22,581 bases of DNA, taken from the NCBI GenBank assembly GCA_016789785.1, contig JAEUQE010000136.1, positions 1 to 22,581 on the forward strand. The letters are read 5' to 3'. The notes under the pieces are model-generated. The model had not been told where the DNA came from. It worked only from the letters and a program-made list of their open reading frames with translations, and ran no database searches. Below are positions 6,447 to 13,991 of the stretch, piece by piece. Source of the stretch: Bryobacterales bacterium (GTDB taxonomy: Bacteria; Acidobacteriota; Terriglobia; Bryobacterales; Bryobacteraceae). Position 1 is the first letter of the stretch; each line of letters opens with the position of its first letter. A program made the translations under genes and the position numbers.

Positions 6447-7810
6447 GTTATCCGATCCTGATTGTTGACGACGAAGAAAGCCTCCGGCGAGTAACCCAGG
6501 TGCGCCTGCAGAAAGCAGGTTACCTTGTGGACGTCGCCGCCTCCGCCGAGGACGCGATTGAGAAGTTGGCGCGCAGTTCCTACTCGCTGGTGCTAACCGA
6601 CCTGCGCATGCCCGGCGCTTCCGGCCTCGATCTGTTGCGCCGCGTCAAGGCCGATTACCCCGACGCCGTGGTGATCGTCATCACCGCCTACGGCAGCGTC
6701 GACACGGCCGTCGAGGCGATGCGCGCCGGCGCCTACGACTACCTCACCAAGCCGATCGACGGAGATGCCCTTTTGATGGTCATCGGCCGTGCCTTGGAAC
6801 ATCTCAAGATGCGCGAAGAAATCCAGACTCTTCGCAGCAGTCTGGATCGCAAGTACGGTTTCGAAAGCATCATCGGAAGATCCCCGGCCCTTCTCTACAC
6901 GCTCGATGTCGCCTCCCGGGCCGCACAAAGCGACTCGACGGTCCTGCTGCGCGGGGAAACCGGTACAGGAAAGGAACTGATGGCCAAGGCCGTGCATTTC
7001 GCCAGCCGCCGCAAAGACGGCCCTTTCGTCGCGATTAATTGCGGTGCAATCCCCCGTGAGTTACTCGAATCCGAATTGTTCGGACACGTCAAAGGGTCGT
7101 TTACCGGAGCCGTCAACCACAAAAAGGGAAAGGTGGAAGCGGCCGACGGTGGCACTCTGTTTCTCGACGAAATCGGCGAGATGCCGCTCGAACTGCAGGT
7201 CAAGCTGCTGCGCATGATCCAGGAGCGCGAGATCGAGAAGGTCGGCGGTATGGAGACCATCAAGGTGGATGTTCGCATCATCGCCGCAACGCACCGGAAT
7301 CTGCAGGCCATGGTCGAGGATGCAACGTTCCGCGAGGACTTGTATTATCGCCTCGCGGTGATTCCGGTCGAGTTGCCTCCCTTGCGCGAACGCCAGGAGG
7401 ATATCCCCGAACTCGTTAACCATTTTTTTACCAGAGCCAGACAGAAACTCGGCCGCGAGAACCTCCGGCTGCCTCAGCACCTGATGCCCTATTTCAGCGG
7501 CTATCGATGGCCGGGAAACATCCGCGAACTTGAAAACATCATCGAACGGATGATTGTACTGGCGCGCGCCGATGAGCTCAGTTTGGAGGATCTTCCCGAG
7601 TCGATGAAGCGCACCCTGCCGTCTCCCAACGATGGAATCCCGATGGCGATCCCTGAAGAGGGAATCAGCCTCGAAGGGGTCGAGCGGGAACTCCTCCTCC
7701 GGGCGCTCAAGAAGGCCGATTGGAATCAGTCCAAGGCCGCACGATATCTCGATATCAGCCGCAAGACCCTCATCTACCGGATGGAGAAGTACGGCTTGAG
7801 TAAGCCGTGA
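6443..7810 (+). CDS. NtrC-family sigma-54-dependent response regulator
   Basis: The 455-residue product activates sigma-54 RNA polymerase when phosphorylated by the partner kinase. Receiver domain: residues 1-120, with acidic pocket D9-D10 and phospho-acceptor D53 in LVLTDLRMPG. AAA+ domain: from about residue 142, with Walker A GETGTGKE (171-178), Walker B GTLFLDEIGEM, and the sigma-54 contact loop at 218-223 reading GSFTGA rather than the usual GAFTGA. The arginine-finger region and sensor II (YRWPGNIREL) are intact. The C-terminal Fis-type helix-turn-helix is WNQSKAARYLDISRKTLIYRMEKYGL. All parts needed for activity are present. Two strong sigma-54 promoters lie within 1 kb downstream (8585-8600 minus and 8766-8781 plus), which makes those genes likely targets. 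Confidence 0.96.
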   Translation: MSYPILIVDDEESLRRVTQVRLQKAGYLVDVAASAEDAIEKLARSSYSLVLTDLRMPGASGLDLLRRVKADYPDAVVIVITAYGSVDTAVEAMRAGAYDYLTKPIDGDALLMVIGRALEHLKMREEIQTLRSSLDRKYGFESIIGRSPALLYTLDVASRAAQSDSTVLLRGETGTGKELMAKAVHFASRRKDGPFVAINCGAIPRELLESELFGHVKGSFTGAVNHKKGKVEAADGGTLFLDEIGEMPLELQVKLLRMIQEREIEKVGGMETIKVDVRIIAATHRNLQAMVEDATFREDLYYRLAVIPVELPPLRERQEDIPELVNHFFTRARQKLGRENLRLPQHLMPYFSGYRWPGNIRELENIIERMIVLARADELSLEDLPESMKRTLPSPNDGIPMAIPEEGISLEGVERELLLRALKKADWNQSKAARYLDISRKTLIYRMEKYGLSKP

Positions 7811-7818
7811 AGAGTGAT

Positions 7819-7856
7819 CCGCTGCGAGTTGTCAATCCAGGGACGGCTCGCAGCGG
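7819..7856. terminator. Hairpin between regulator gene and barrel gene (bidirectional terminator candidate)
   Basis: CCGCTGCGAG (7819-7828) and CTCGCAGCGG (7847-7856) form a perfect 10-bp stem with an 18-base loop. It lies between the stop codons of two converging genes. There is no T tract on either side, so it may act through pausing or protect 3' ends rather than as a classic intrinsic terminator. Confidence 0.5.
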
Positions 7857-7869
7857 GAGTGGAGTTCAG

Positions 7870-8568
7870 TTACTCGTGCTTTCCGAACGTGTAGGTGATT
7901 TCCAACAGTGGCGCGGGCTTTCCCGAGCGGGCGTTGTTGGGAACCTTGTACGCTGCAATCACCACCAGTTGAGGGTTCACGTGATACGCCATCCCCCAAA
8001 TGGATGCGGCCAGATCATGCGTCCCGCTCATCCAGTCCGCCACGAACATCCACTTCTTGTTGAACGGGTGTTCGATTCCCACGATTGCCTTCGTCGCATT
8101 TACTCCGAACACCTGATGCGTGCCGTGGCTCGGACCAGCGGTAATTCGCGTCTTCGACGGCAGACGGAAGCTGAAGGCGCTGTATCCCCAGTAACCCGTG
8201 CCCCGGCCAACTAACGAAAAGGGAAGCATTCCACCTACTGCCAGGGTCGGCTCCCAGCGATTTCCAGCCTTGGCCAGCGGCATCCGGTGCTTCAGTCCGA
8301 TGGCCAGCGTGTTATTCCCAGTTGCAGGACGCCCGGGGCCGTACAGTGTTGCGGCAAACTCCGTATTGGCTCCCAGGCCAATGGTGCCGAAGGTGAAACT
8401 GTTCCAATAATTGCGTGGCGCCTGAAAACGGTTGAATTGCGATTCATGGGCGATCATGACGTGGCCCTTGGGCGTGACATCGGTACTCGGCACGCCAACG
8501 ATAAGAGATTGTCCAAAAACGGCAGGGGGGACAAGAGAACACACAAATAGCAGAAAAGATCTAAGCAT
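7870..8568 (-). CDS. Secreted protein, probably a small outer-membrane beta-barrel, sigma-54-controlled
   Basis: The 232-residue product begins MLRSFLLFVCSLVPPAVFGQ, a Sec signal peptide. The open frame extends further upstream, but the Met at 8568 has GGGAGAG six bases before it. The mature part is rich in Gly and aromatics and alternates in strand-like segments (GLGANTEFAATLYG, NTLAIGLKHRMPL, RWEPTLAVGGMLPFSL, YWGYSAFSFRLPSKTRITAGPSHG, KKWMFVADWMSG, NPQLVVIAAYKVP), ending LLEITYTFG before a short tail. This is the composition of an 8-10 stranded outer-membrane barrel, though no named family is recognised. A perfect sigma-54 promoter lies at 8600-8585. It is divergent from the plus-strand sigma-54 operon and convergent with the regulator gene. 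Confidence 0.7.
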   Translation of the reverse strand: MLRSFLLFVCSLVPPAVFGQSLIVGVPSTDVTPKGHVMIAHESQFNRFQAPRNYWNSFTFGTIGLGANTEFAATLYGPGRPATGNNTLAIGLKHRMPLAKAGNRWEPTLAVGGMLPFSLVGRGTGYWGYSAFSFRLPSKTRITAGPSHGTHQVFGVNATKAIVGIEHPFNKKWMFVADWMSGTHDLAASIWGMAYHVNPQLVVIAAYKVPNNARSGKPAPLLEITYTFGKHE

Positions 8569-8584
8569 CCGATGCTCTCCCTGT

Positions 8585-8600
8585 TGCAAACACCGTGCCA
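8585..8600 (-). promoter_or_regulatory. Perfect sigma-54 (-24/-12) promoter of the barrel gene
   Basis: On the minus strand 8600 to 8585 reads TGGCACGGTGTTTGCA, identical to TGGCACG-N4-TTGCA at every conserved position, with the correct ten bases between GG and GC. The predicted start is near 8574, only about six bases before the start codon at 8568. The Shine-Dalgarno-like GGGAGAG (8581-8575) would then lie upstream of the message. Either the message is nearly leaderless or initiation differs from the usual distance. Confidence 0.8.
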
Positions 8601-8688
8601 TTCGATCTGACGGCACAAGATCAATCACCTGCCTGCTTGCTGCCCGCCTTTCAATCGCCCTTTCGCGGCACTTGGTCTCGCGCCGGCC

Positions 8689-8702
8689 GCCCCAAAAGGG
8701 AC
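8689..8702. promoter_or_regulatory. Palindrome between the divergent sigma-54 promoters (activator site candidate)
   Basis: GCCCCAAAAGGGAC matches the core of the palindrome before the kinase gene (GCCCCAAATGGGGC, 5257-5270) in 12 of 14 positions. Its centre lies about 96 bases before the predicted plus start (8792) and about 121 bases before the minus start (8574). These distances suit an NtrC-type enhancer serving both promoters. The match is short, so this remains a hypothesis. Confidence 0.4.
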
Positions 8703-8765
8703 AATCGCAAGCTGCTTCACCCCTGAACCCGCAGAAATGCTCTGAAAACAGCAACGAAATGGATT

Positions 8766-8781
8766 TGGCACGATCCGTGCT
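8766..8781 (+). promoter_or_regulatory. Sigma-54 (-24/-12) promoter of the 8876-10365 gene cluster
   Basis: TGGCACGATCCGTGCT matches 11 of 12 conserved positions of the sigma-54 consensus, with GG (8767-8768) and GC (8779-8780) ten bases apart and an extra T before the element. Transcription should start near 8792, leaving an 84-base leader before the ATG at 8876 with a good AGGAGA ribosome binding site. Confidence 0.8.
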
Positions 8782-8875
8782 TATAGAAAGGCGTAACGCA
8801 GCCAATCACACTGACAGCACGCCCGGCGCGTTGACCTGAAATAAAGAAACACTGACTTAGGAGAAACAAATCACC

Positions 8876-9361
8876 ATGCGTACGTTGAACACCCTCACTA
8901 TCGTCACCGGAATGGCTCTTCTGTCCATCCCAGCGCTCGCCAACGAACAGCTTCGCACGATCTCAGACCATGCCCGTACGGTTCAGGGCCAGGCGGAAGA
9001 AATCAACATGGGCCTCAAGAAGAAGTCCCTCACCGACGACGCTTTGAAGTCGAAGCTCGACACATCGGCTGCAAGCCTGGAGCAACTCAAGAACGCCGTG
9101 GCGGAACTCGAGTCGTCCAACTCCAACGTCGCCTCCCTCGGCAAGGATTGGCAGTTGCTGAAGGACAAGGTGCAGTTGCTCGCGATCTTTCACGAACGCA
9201 AGTCCGAACTTCTGACCGACGTCAACCGTAACCGCAGCATGATCCGTGCCCATGCGGATGGCATCGCCAAGCGCGCCGCCATGCTCCAGCAGACCGTAAG
9301 CCGCATTCAGAAGAGTATGCCGGCCTCGGCTTCCACAGCGGCTGGCGGCGGCGGGGAATAG
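8876..9361 (+). CDS. Secreted, probably periplasmic, helical coiled-coil protein of unknown function
   Basis: The 161-residue product has a clear signal peptide (MRTLNTLTIVTGMALLSIPALA, cleavage before NEQ). The mature protein is almost entirely helical with heptad-like spacing (residues about 25-145), rich in Gln, Lys, Glu and Leu, and has no cysteine. It ends in a flexible SASTAAGGGGE tail. It is reached directly by the strong sigma-54 promoter at 8766-8781, with AGGAGA before the ATG. I find no LTxxQ motif of CpxP/Spy and no ZraP-type metal motif, so a link to those periplasmic stress chaperones is by context only (secreted, small, helical, sigma-54-driven, beside an NtrC-type two-component pair). 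A strong hairpin at 9390-9426 follows the gene, so most transcripts may end there and this may be the most abundant product. Confidence 0.8.
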   Translation: MRTLNTLTIVTGMALLSIPALANEQLRTISDHARTVQGQAEEINMGLKKKSLTDDALKSKLDTSAASLEQLKNAVAELESSNSNVASLGKDWQLLKDKVQLLAIFHERKSELLTDVNRNRSMIRAHADGIAKRAAMLQQTVSRIQKSMPASASTAAGGGGE

Positions 9362-9389
9362 TTCAACAGCTTACCGTCATCCTGTCACT

Positions 9390-9426
9390 TGCCGGACGCG
9401 GAAGCCCCCTCCTTCCGCGTCCGGCA
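9390..9426 (+). terminator. Strong hairpin after the helical secreted protein gene
   Basis: GCCGGACGCGGAAG (9391-9404) and CTTCCGCGTCCGGC (9412-9425) form a perfect 14-bp stem, extended by a T-A pair at 9390/9426, with a 7-base loop. No T tract follows. It may end or stabilise the first gene's message and let a fraction of transcription reach the next genes. Its presence argues against starting the next gene at the in-frame TTG at 9389. Confidence 0.7.
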
Positions 9427-9448
9427 GGCAGCCAGGAGCAAACGTTTC

Positions 9449-9928
9449 ATGGGACTCGATCGTCAAGTGATAGGCACCGCGGAGGTTGTGATGTCGATTA
9501 CAGCACCGGCAACCGCAGCCGAAATGTCGGCATACGTTGCTCTCGACTCTTGTTCGAAAGTCGCGGAACGGTTCCGAAGCGAATTGCACCGCGCTGGATT
9601 GGCGGTGGCCTTCGAGTGGCGGTCCGCTGCGCATCTCCGGGAATTGTGCGGCATCGATCTGAGCCCCAGCCTCGCGTTTGGTGTGATCTCCCCGCTGGTC
9701 GCATTGAGGACCGCCGTCCAGAATCCGCTGGCCGTGTTTGAATCCGTTATGCCAGTGATTCTCGTAGAACGCAATGGGCAGACACACATATTCTGCGGGC
9801 GCCAGTCGGCAAACGCCGAGCAGCAAATTCGCAGATTGGAAGAAGCGATTTACGCAACCGGCGGACGTGCCACTGCATCACATACCTTGACATTCAGCGG
9901 GTACGACCCAACCAGGTATGGATGCTGA
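9449..9928 (+). CDS. DUF302-like protein
   Basis: The 159-residue product starts at the ATG at 9449, which has AGGAG about ten bases upstream; the open frame reaches further back but through a hairpin. Residues about 30-125 follow the pattern of DUF302 domains: an amphipathic helix (VAERFRSELHRAGLAVAFEW), then HLRELCGIDLSPSLAFGVISPLVALRTAVQNPLAVFESVMPVILVERNG. The 'G...SP..A..A...NPL......P....V....G' pattern is the family's core. DUF302 proteins are small and of unknown biochemical role, often in stress or metal contexts. No signal peptide is evident, so it is probably cytoplasmic. It lies between the secreted helical protein and the DksA-like gene and is likely transcribed with them from the sigma-54 promoter. 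The assignment is by eye. Confidence 0.6.
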   Translation: MGLDRQVIGTAEVVMSITAPATAAEMSAYVALDSCSKVAERFRSELHRAGLAVAFEWRSAAHLRELCGIDLSPSLAFGVISPLVALRTAVQNPLAVFESVMPVILVERNGQTHIFCGRQSANAEQQIRRLEEAIYATGGRATASHTLTFSGYDPTRYGC

Positions 9929-9957
9929 CCAAGCTGAATGACCGAGGAGAAGCCGAA

Positions 9958-10365
9958 ATGACAACGACACAAATCGAAAAATACAAAGAGGCTCTGGAGA
10001 CCAAGTTGGCTGAATTGAGCAACAGCTCTGACCGCCGGGACGAAATCCAGATTGAACGGGCTCCGGACTCCCTGGATGACCTGCAAAACATGATGCAGCG
10101 CGATCTCGCAGTTGCACAACTGAATCGCGACGCTAAGCTCATCCGCGAGGTCCAGCGAGCACTCGCCCGTATCGAAGATGACAGCTATGGCATTTGTCTG
10201 CACTGCGACGAGGACATCAACCCGCGCCGGCTCAACGCCATTCCGTGGGCCGCGCTCTGCATTAAGTGCCAGGAGCGCGCCGACGCCGTCCAGCGCACCT
10301 CCGATAACGGGTCCGAGGACGAATCGTTTTTTGAGGAGCGCTCCTACTTCGCCGACGCTGCCTGA
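9958..10365 (+). CDS. DksA/TraR-family C4 zinc-finger protein
   Basis: The 135-residue product has an N-terminal helical coiled-coil (residues about 1-72) and a C-terminal four-cysteine zinc finger: CLHC (C80, C83) and CIKC (C101, C104) separated by 17 residues. Family members enter the RNA polymerase secondary channel and alter initiation, often with ppGpp. The coiled-coil tip region includes PDSLDDLQNMM, but I cannot confirm the DxxDxA tip of true DksA. ATG 9958 is chosen because GAGGAG lies just before it; an ATG at 9922 would overlap the previous stop but has no good ribosome binding site. It is the last gene of the sigma-54 cluster, and a terminator follows at 10460. The product is probably a specialised paralogue that adjusts transcription during the response. 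Confidence 0.88.
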   Translation: MTTTQIEKYKEALETKLAELSNSSDRRDEIQIERAPDSLDDLQNMMQRDLAVAQLNRDAKLIREVQRALARIEDDSYGICLHCDEDINPRRLNAIPWAALCIKCQERADAVQRTSDNGSEDESFFEERSYFADAA

Positions 10366-10459
10366 TCCCTCAGGCGCGTTGTACGCTGTCCGCCACCGCC
10401 TGGCAGCGAAGTAGGAGTCTCAGATCGTAATTTCCTGTCCACTACAACCTGTCCAACCT

Positions 10460-10497
10460 GGAGCCGGCGTATCCCTCCCCGCCGGCTCCTTCTTCTG
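10460..10497 (+). terminator. Intrinsic terminator after the DksA-like gene
   Basis: GGAGCCGGCG (10460-10469) and CGCCGGCTCC (10480-10489) form a perfect 10-bp stem with a 10-base loop, followed by TTCTTCT. It lies about 95 bases after the stop codon and before the end of the oppositely oriented smpB, so it would close the sigma-54 cluster. Confidence 0.7.
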
Positions 10498-10536
10498 TGG
10501 GCCAGCCGCCATCAGCGAGGATTCGCGATTCGTCCG

Positions 10537-11010
10537 CTACCGGCGGTTCCTCGCCATTCCTGCCCGCGCCTCCGCCTCCTGCGTCCGCTTCCGTTCCGTA
10601 TCCCGCTTATCGTGCAGCTTCTTCCCTTCGCCCAGAGCGAGTTCCACCTTCACACGCCCGTCTTTCAGATAGAGTTTCGTCGGAAGCACCGTCAGGCCCT
10701 TTTGCTGCGTCTTTCCATACAGTTTATCGATCTCCCGCCGGTGCAACAGGAGCTTCCGTTTCCGCGTCGGCTCATGGTTGAACCGGTTCCCATGGCTGTA
10801 CTCGCTAATGTGGGCGTTCACAAGCCACGCCTCATTGTTGTACACTTCGGCGTAGGCGTCCCGTAGTTGGATCTTGCCGGCGCGCGCCGCTTTGACTTCG
10901 GTGCCGCTGAGCACCAGGCCCGCCTCCATACGGTCGGAGAGGAAGTAATTATGCCACGCCTGACGGTTCTCGCTGAGGATCTTGATAGCGGTCTGTTCGC
11001 GATTTGCCAT
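10537..11010 (-). CDS. smpB: SsrA (tmRNA)-binding protein SmpB
   Basis: The 157-residue product binds tmRNA and brings it to stalled ribosomes for trans-translation. The sequence shows the family core: [65 protein letters not shown], then [19 protein letters not shown], then [36 protein letters not shown]. The basic C-terminal tail, which enters the mRNA channel, is present. The start at 11010 ([10 protein letters not shown]) is chosen by comparison with the usual length; an upstream in-frame extension of 35 codons to 11115 is not family-like. It is divergent from the secretin gene across 94 bases. No tmRNA gene was seen in the window. Confidence 0.95.
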   Translation of the reverse strand: MANREQTAIKILSENRQAWHNYFLSDRMEAGLVLSGTEVKAARAGKIQLRDAYAEVYNNEAWLVNAHISEYSHGNRFNHEPTRKRKLLLHRREIDKLYGKTQQKGLTVLPTKLYLKDGRVKVELALGEGKKLHDKRDTERKRTQEAEARAGMARNRR

Positions 11011-11104
11011 TTTGGATTCAACGCTTGAGAGCTTTCCGGCGTCAATTCGTGATGAGGATGGATTCCTCTTCTTGACTATATCATGCGGTCGAAAAATCAA
11101 TAGG

Positions 11105-13969
11105 ATGCGAGCCATTACGATTCACTGGGCGACTTTTGCAGCCCTCGCGCTTCTCCTTCAGGCCCCGCTCGAGGCCTGGAACCGGAAGAGCGACAAGTTC
11201 TACAAACAGGCAAAGGCGGCAGAGCTACGCCGGAGTTGGGAAGAAGCCCTCGACTTCTACGAGAAGGCCATTCTTGAGGACCCGGAACACATCGGCTACC
11301 AGATGGGTGCCCGCCGCGTCCGCTTCCAAGCCGCCCAACTTCACGTGGACCAAGGCCAGAAGATCCGGCTGGAAGGAAAACTCGCGGAGGCCCTCGCCGA
11401 GTTCCAGAAAGCCTACGCCATCGACCCCGCTTCCGGCATCGCCGACCAGGAGATCCGCAAGACGCTGGAAATGCTCGACCGTGAGAAGGAAAAGCCCAGT
11501 GCCGATCCGAAGGATCGCGGCTTAACCCCTGCCCAGGAAGCCCGCAAGGAAACCGAGGACAAGATCTCCTCCATGCTTCCGGCGCCCGAACTCAGGCCGA
11601 TCAACCGTTCCCCCATCACGCTCAAGATGAGCAAGCAGCCGCCCAAGATTCTGTTTGAGACCATCAGCAAACTGGCCGGCATCAACGTGATCTTCGACAC
11701 TGAGTATCAGAACACTGGCCGGGATTTCTTTGTCGATCTCAACAACGCCACACTCGATCAAGCCCTGGACTACGTTGCCATTCAGACGAAGTCCTTCTGG
11801 AAGCCGCTTTCCCCAAACACCATCTTTGTCACTGCCGACAATGTCACCAAGCGACGCGACTACGAGGACATGGTGGTCAAGACGTTCTACCTGAGCAACG
11901 TCACCACCGTGCAGGAGCTTCAGGAAATCGCCACCGCTGTCCGCGCGGTCACCGAAGTCCGCCGCCTCTTCACTTACAACGGCCAGTACGTGATCATCAT
12001 CCGTGGCACGGTTGATCAGGTCGCGCTCGCCGAGAAACTCGTGCTCGACCTCGACAAACCGAAAGCCGAAGTCGTGGTCGATGTGGTCGTCATGGAAATG
12101 AGCAAGACGAAGAGCCGCGAACTAGCTGCTTCGATTGCTTCCGGCGGAAACCCGAGTATCAACATTCCGGTCGCATTCACTCCGCGTAACCCGGTCCTTT
12201 CCGGTTCTACGCCCTCTACGGGCACTGGCGGCGGTACCACCACCCCTGGAACTGGCACCGGCACCGGGACGGGAAGCAGCGCGATCTCTCTTGCTCGAAT
12301 CGGACGCATCTCCACCAACGACTTTTCTCTTACCTTGCCCGGCGCGGTCTTTAAGGCGCTGTTCAGCAACCGCGAGGGCCGCGTACTGCAGTCTCCGCAG
12401 GTACGCGCGGTCGAAATGCAGAAAGCCTCGCTCCGGCTGGGCGACAAGATCCCATTCGCGTCCGGCAGCTTTCAGCCGGGCTTCGGGGCCGTCGGCACCG
12501 GAATCAGTCCGCTGGTCAGCACGCAGTTCCAGTTTGCCGAAGTCGGCGTGAACGTCGACATTACGCCGAAAGTACACGGCCCGGATGAAGTCTCGTTGCA
12601 CGTCGAGCTGGAACTCTCCACCGTGCGCGAACGCGTCGATATCGGTGGCCTCCAGCAGCCGGTCATCGGCCAGCGTAAGATGATCCACGACATCCGCTTG
12701 CGCGAAGGTGAAGTGAACTTACTTGGGGGACTTACTGGACTTACCGACTCGCTGAACATTAACGGAATCCCCGGCGTCGGCAATGTGCCGATTCTGCGGC
12801 GCCTGTTCTCAAGCGAAAGCAAAGAGCGGATCGAAACGGAACTCGTCATTGCGCTGGTCCCGCACATCGTGCGCGCACCGGAAATCACTCCCGCGAATCT
12901 GCGCGGCATCTCCGCCGGGAATGACGCCACTGTGAAGCTGACCTACGCACCTCGCGAGGAACGCGCCGCTCCAGTCCCGCCCGCCAAGACACCTGCCCCC
13001 AGTGCACCAGCCCCCGGCGCGCCAGTCCCCAGCATGCCGGTCCCCAGCACGCCGGTCCCCAGCACCCCCGCGCCGGCTACTCCGGTTCCCGGTCTGCCGG
13101 GCAATCCGCAGCCAACTTCGCCCGCACCCCAGCCTCCTCCGGTCAAGAAGGTAGGCGAAGTCAGCCCTATCGGTGGAACCAATCTTGCCAACGTGGATTG
13201 GGAGAAACTGAATCAATCCTTCTCACCGCCTACGCCGGCCGCGAATCCAGCTTCCGGCAGTCCGCCGGCGCCCCAGATCTTGACTGCGCAAGCCGTCGCG
13301 GTGAGTAACCCCGCGCCTGCGGCGCCAGCCAATCCCCCTCCGTCAGTACCGGCCACACAGGCCGCTGCGGAGCCTTCTGCCATTACCTCTTCCGCGCCTC
13401 CCAGTGCGTCGTCTGCCAGCCCGGCGCCTGCTCAAGCCGTCGCTGAAGTCAAGGCGGCCGCCGTCAAGTCCGGCGGCCTCACCAGAACCGCAACATCTGC
13501 CCGCCTCGTTCCTGGCGGCCTTAGTACGTCCGCCGCTGGTGCGGAGGATGCCCCTGTGCCCACTCTCTCGTTCCACTCCGGATTCGTTCGCGCCCAAGTC
13601 AACTCGCCGGTGCCAATGGTACTGAACATCTCCCAGGCCAATGACCTGGTGGCCGCTCCCCTGCGGGTCGAATACGATCCGAAATTGCTCCGACTCGTCA
13701 AGGTGATGCAGGGCAGCGCTCTGAATCCGGACGGCGAACCGCTCGATTTCATGCCTGTCATTGCCAACGAGGTGGGGGTCGCGCAGATCGAGATCAGCCG
13801 TCGCGAAGGCGCAACGGGCGTCGCCGCCACAGGGCCGCTCCTGGTCCTCCAATTTGAGGCTCTCGCTCGCGGCACCGCCCAGGTCCAGCTCTCCAACGTC
13901 CGTCTCACGAATTCGGCGAAACAGCAGTCCGCCGTCGTGGCGCAGGGCGCCACCGTAGCCATCGAATAG
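11105..13969 (+). CDS. GspD/PilQ-type secretin with N-terminal TPRs and C-terminal cohesin-like domain
   Basis: The 954-residue product should form an outer-membrane secretin ring. Order: signal peptide (1-22, ending APLEA); two TPR-like helical repeats (about 25-125); secretin N-domains (about 160-335, with [21 protein letters not shown] and [19 protein letters not shown]); a Gly/Thr/Ser-rich insertion (about 364-390); the secretin domain (about 427-600, with [37 protein letters not shown] and [17 protein letters not shown]); a Pro/Ala-rich linker of about 200 residues with VPSTP repeats; and a C-terminal strand-rich domain (about 817-954) resembling a cohesin module. This fusion is known from Acidobacteriota 'general secretion pathway protein D' annotations. 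The Met at 11105 is chosen because a signal peptide follows, though its ribosome binding site is weak. Two pseudopilin genes follow at once. The GspE/F/C parts of the machine are not in the window. Confidence 0.9.
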   Translation: MRAITIHWATFAALALLLQAPLEAWNRKSDKFYKQAKAAELRRSWEEALDFYEKAILEDPEHIGYQMGARRVRFQAAQLHVDQGQKIRLEGKLAEALAEFQKAYAIDPASGIADQEIRKTLEMLDREKEKPSADPKDRGLTPAQEARKETEDKISSMLPAPELRPINRSPITLKMSKQPPKILFETISKLAGINVIFDTEYQNTGRDFFVDLNNATLDQALDYVAIQTKSFWKPLSPNTIFVTADNVTKRRDYEDMVVKTFYLSNVTTVQELQEIATAVRAVTEVRRLFTYNGQYVIIIRGTVDQVALAEKLVLDLDKPKAEVVVDVVVMEMSKTKSRELAASIASGGNPSINIPVAFTPRNPVLSGSTPSTGTGGGTTTPGTGTGTGTGSSAISLARIGRISTNDFSLTLPGAVFKALFSNREGRVLQSPQVRAVEMQKASLRLGDKIPFASGSFQPGFGAVGTGISPLVSTQFQFAEVGVNVDITPKVHGPDEVSLHVELELSTVRERVDIGGLQQPVIGQRKMIHDIRLREGEVNLLGGLTGLTDSLNINGIPGVGNVPILRRLFSSESKERIETELVIALVPHIVRAPEITPANLRGISAGNDATVKLTYAPREERAAPVPPAKTPAPSAPAPGAPVPSMPVPSTPVPSTPAPATPVPGLPGNPQPTSPAPQPPPVKKVGEVSPIGGTNLANVDWEKLNQSFSPPTPAANPASGSPPAPQILTAQAVAVSNPAPAAPANPPPSVPATQAAAEPSAITSSAPPSASSASPAPAQAVAEVKAAAVKSGGLTRTATSARLVPGGLSTSAAGAEDAPVPTLSFHSGFVRAQVNSPVPMVLNISQANDLVAAPLRVEYDPKLLRLVKVMQGSALNPDGEPLDFMPVIANEVGVAQIEISRREGATGVAATGPLLVLQFEALARGTAQVQLSNVRLTNSAKQQSAVVAQGATVAIE

Positions 13970-13991
13970 GCAAAGCCGGAGATTGAGGGCC

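Noticed and set aside
9922..9957. Earlier start of the DksA-like gene at the ATG at 9922
   Set aside because: It would add 12 residues that are not family-like, whereas ATG 9958 has a strong GAGGAG ribosome binding site.
11072..11100. TTGACT as a -35 box for the secretin gene
   Set aside because: No acceptable -10 hexamer lies 16-18 bases downstream; the minus-strand TATAGT for smpB likewise lacks a -35 at the right distance.
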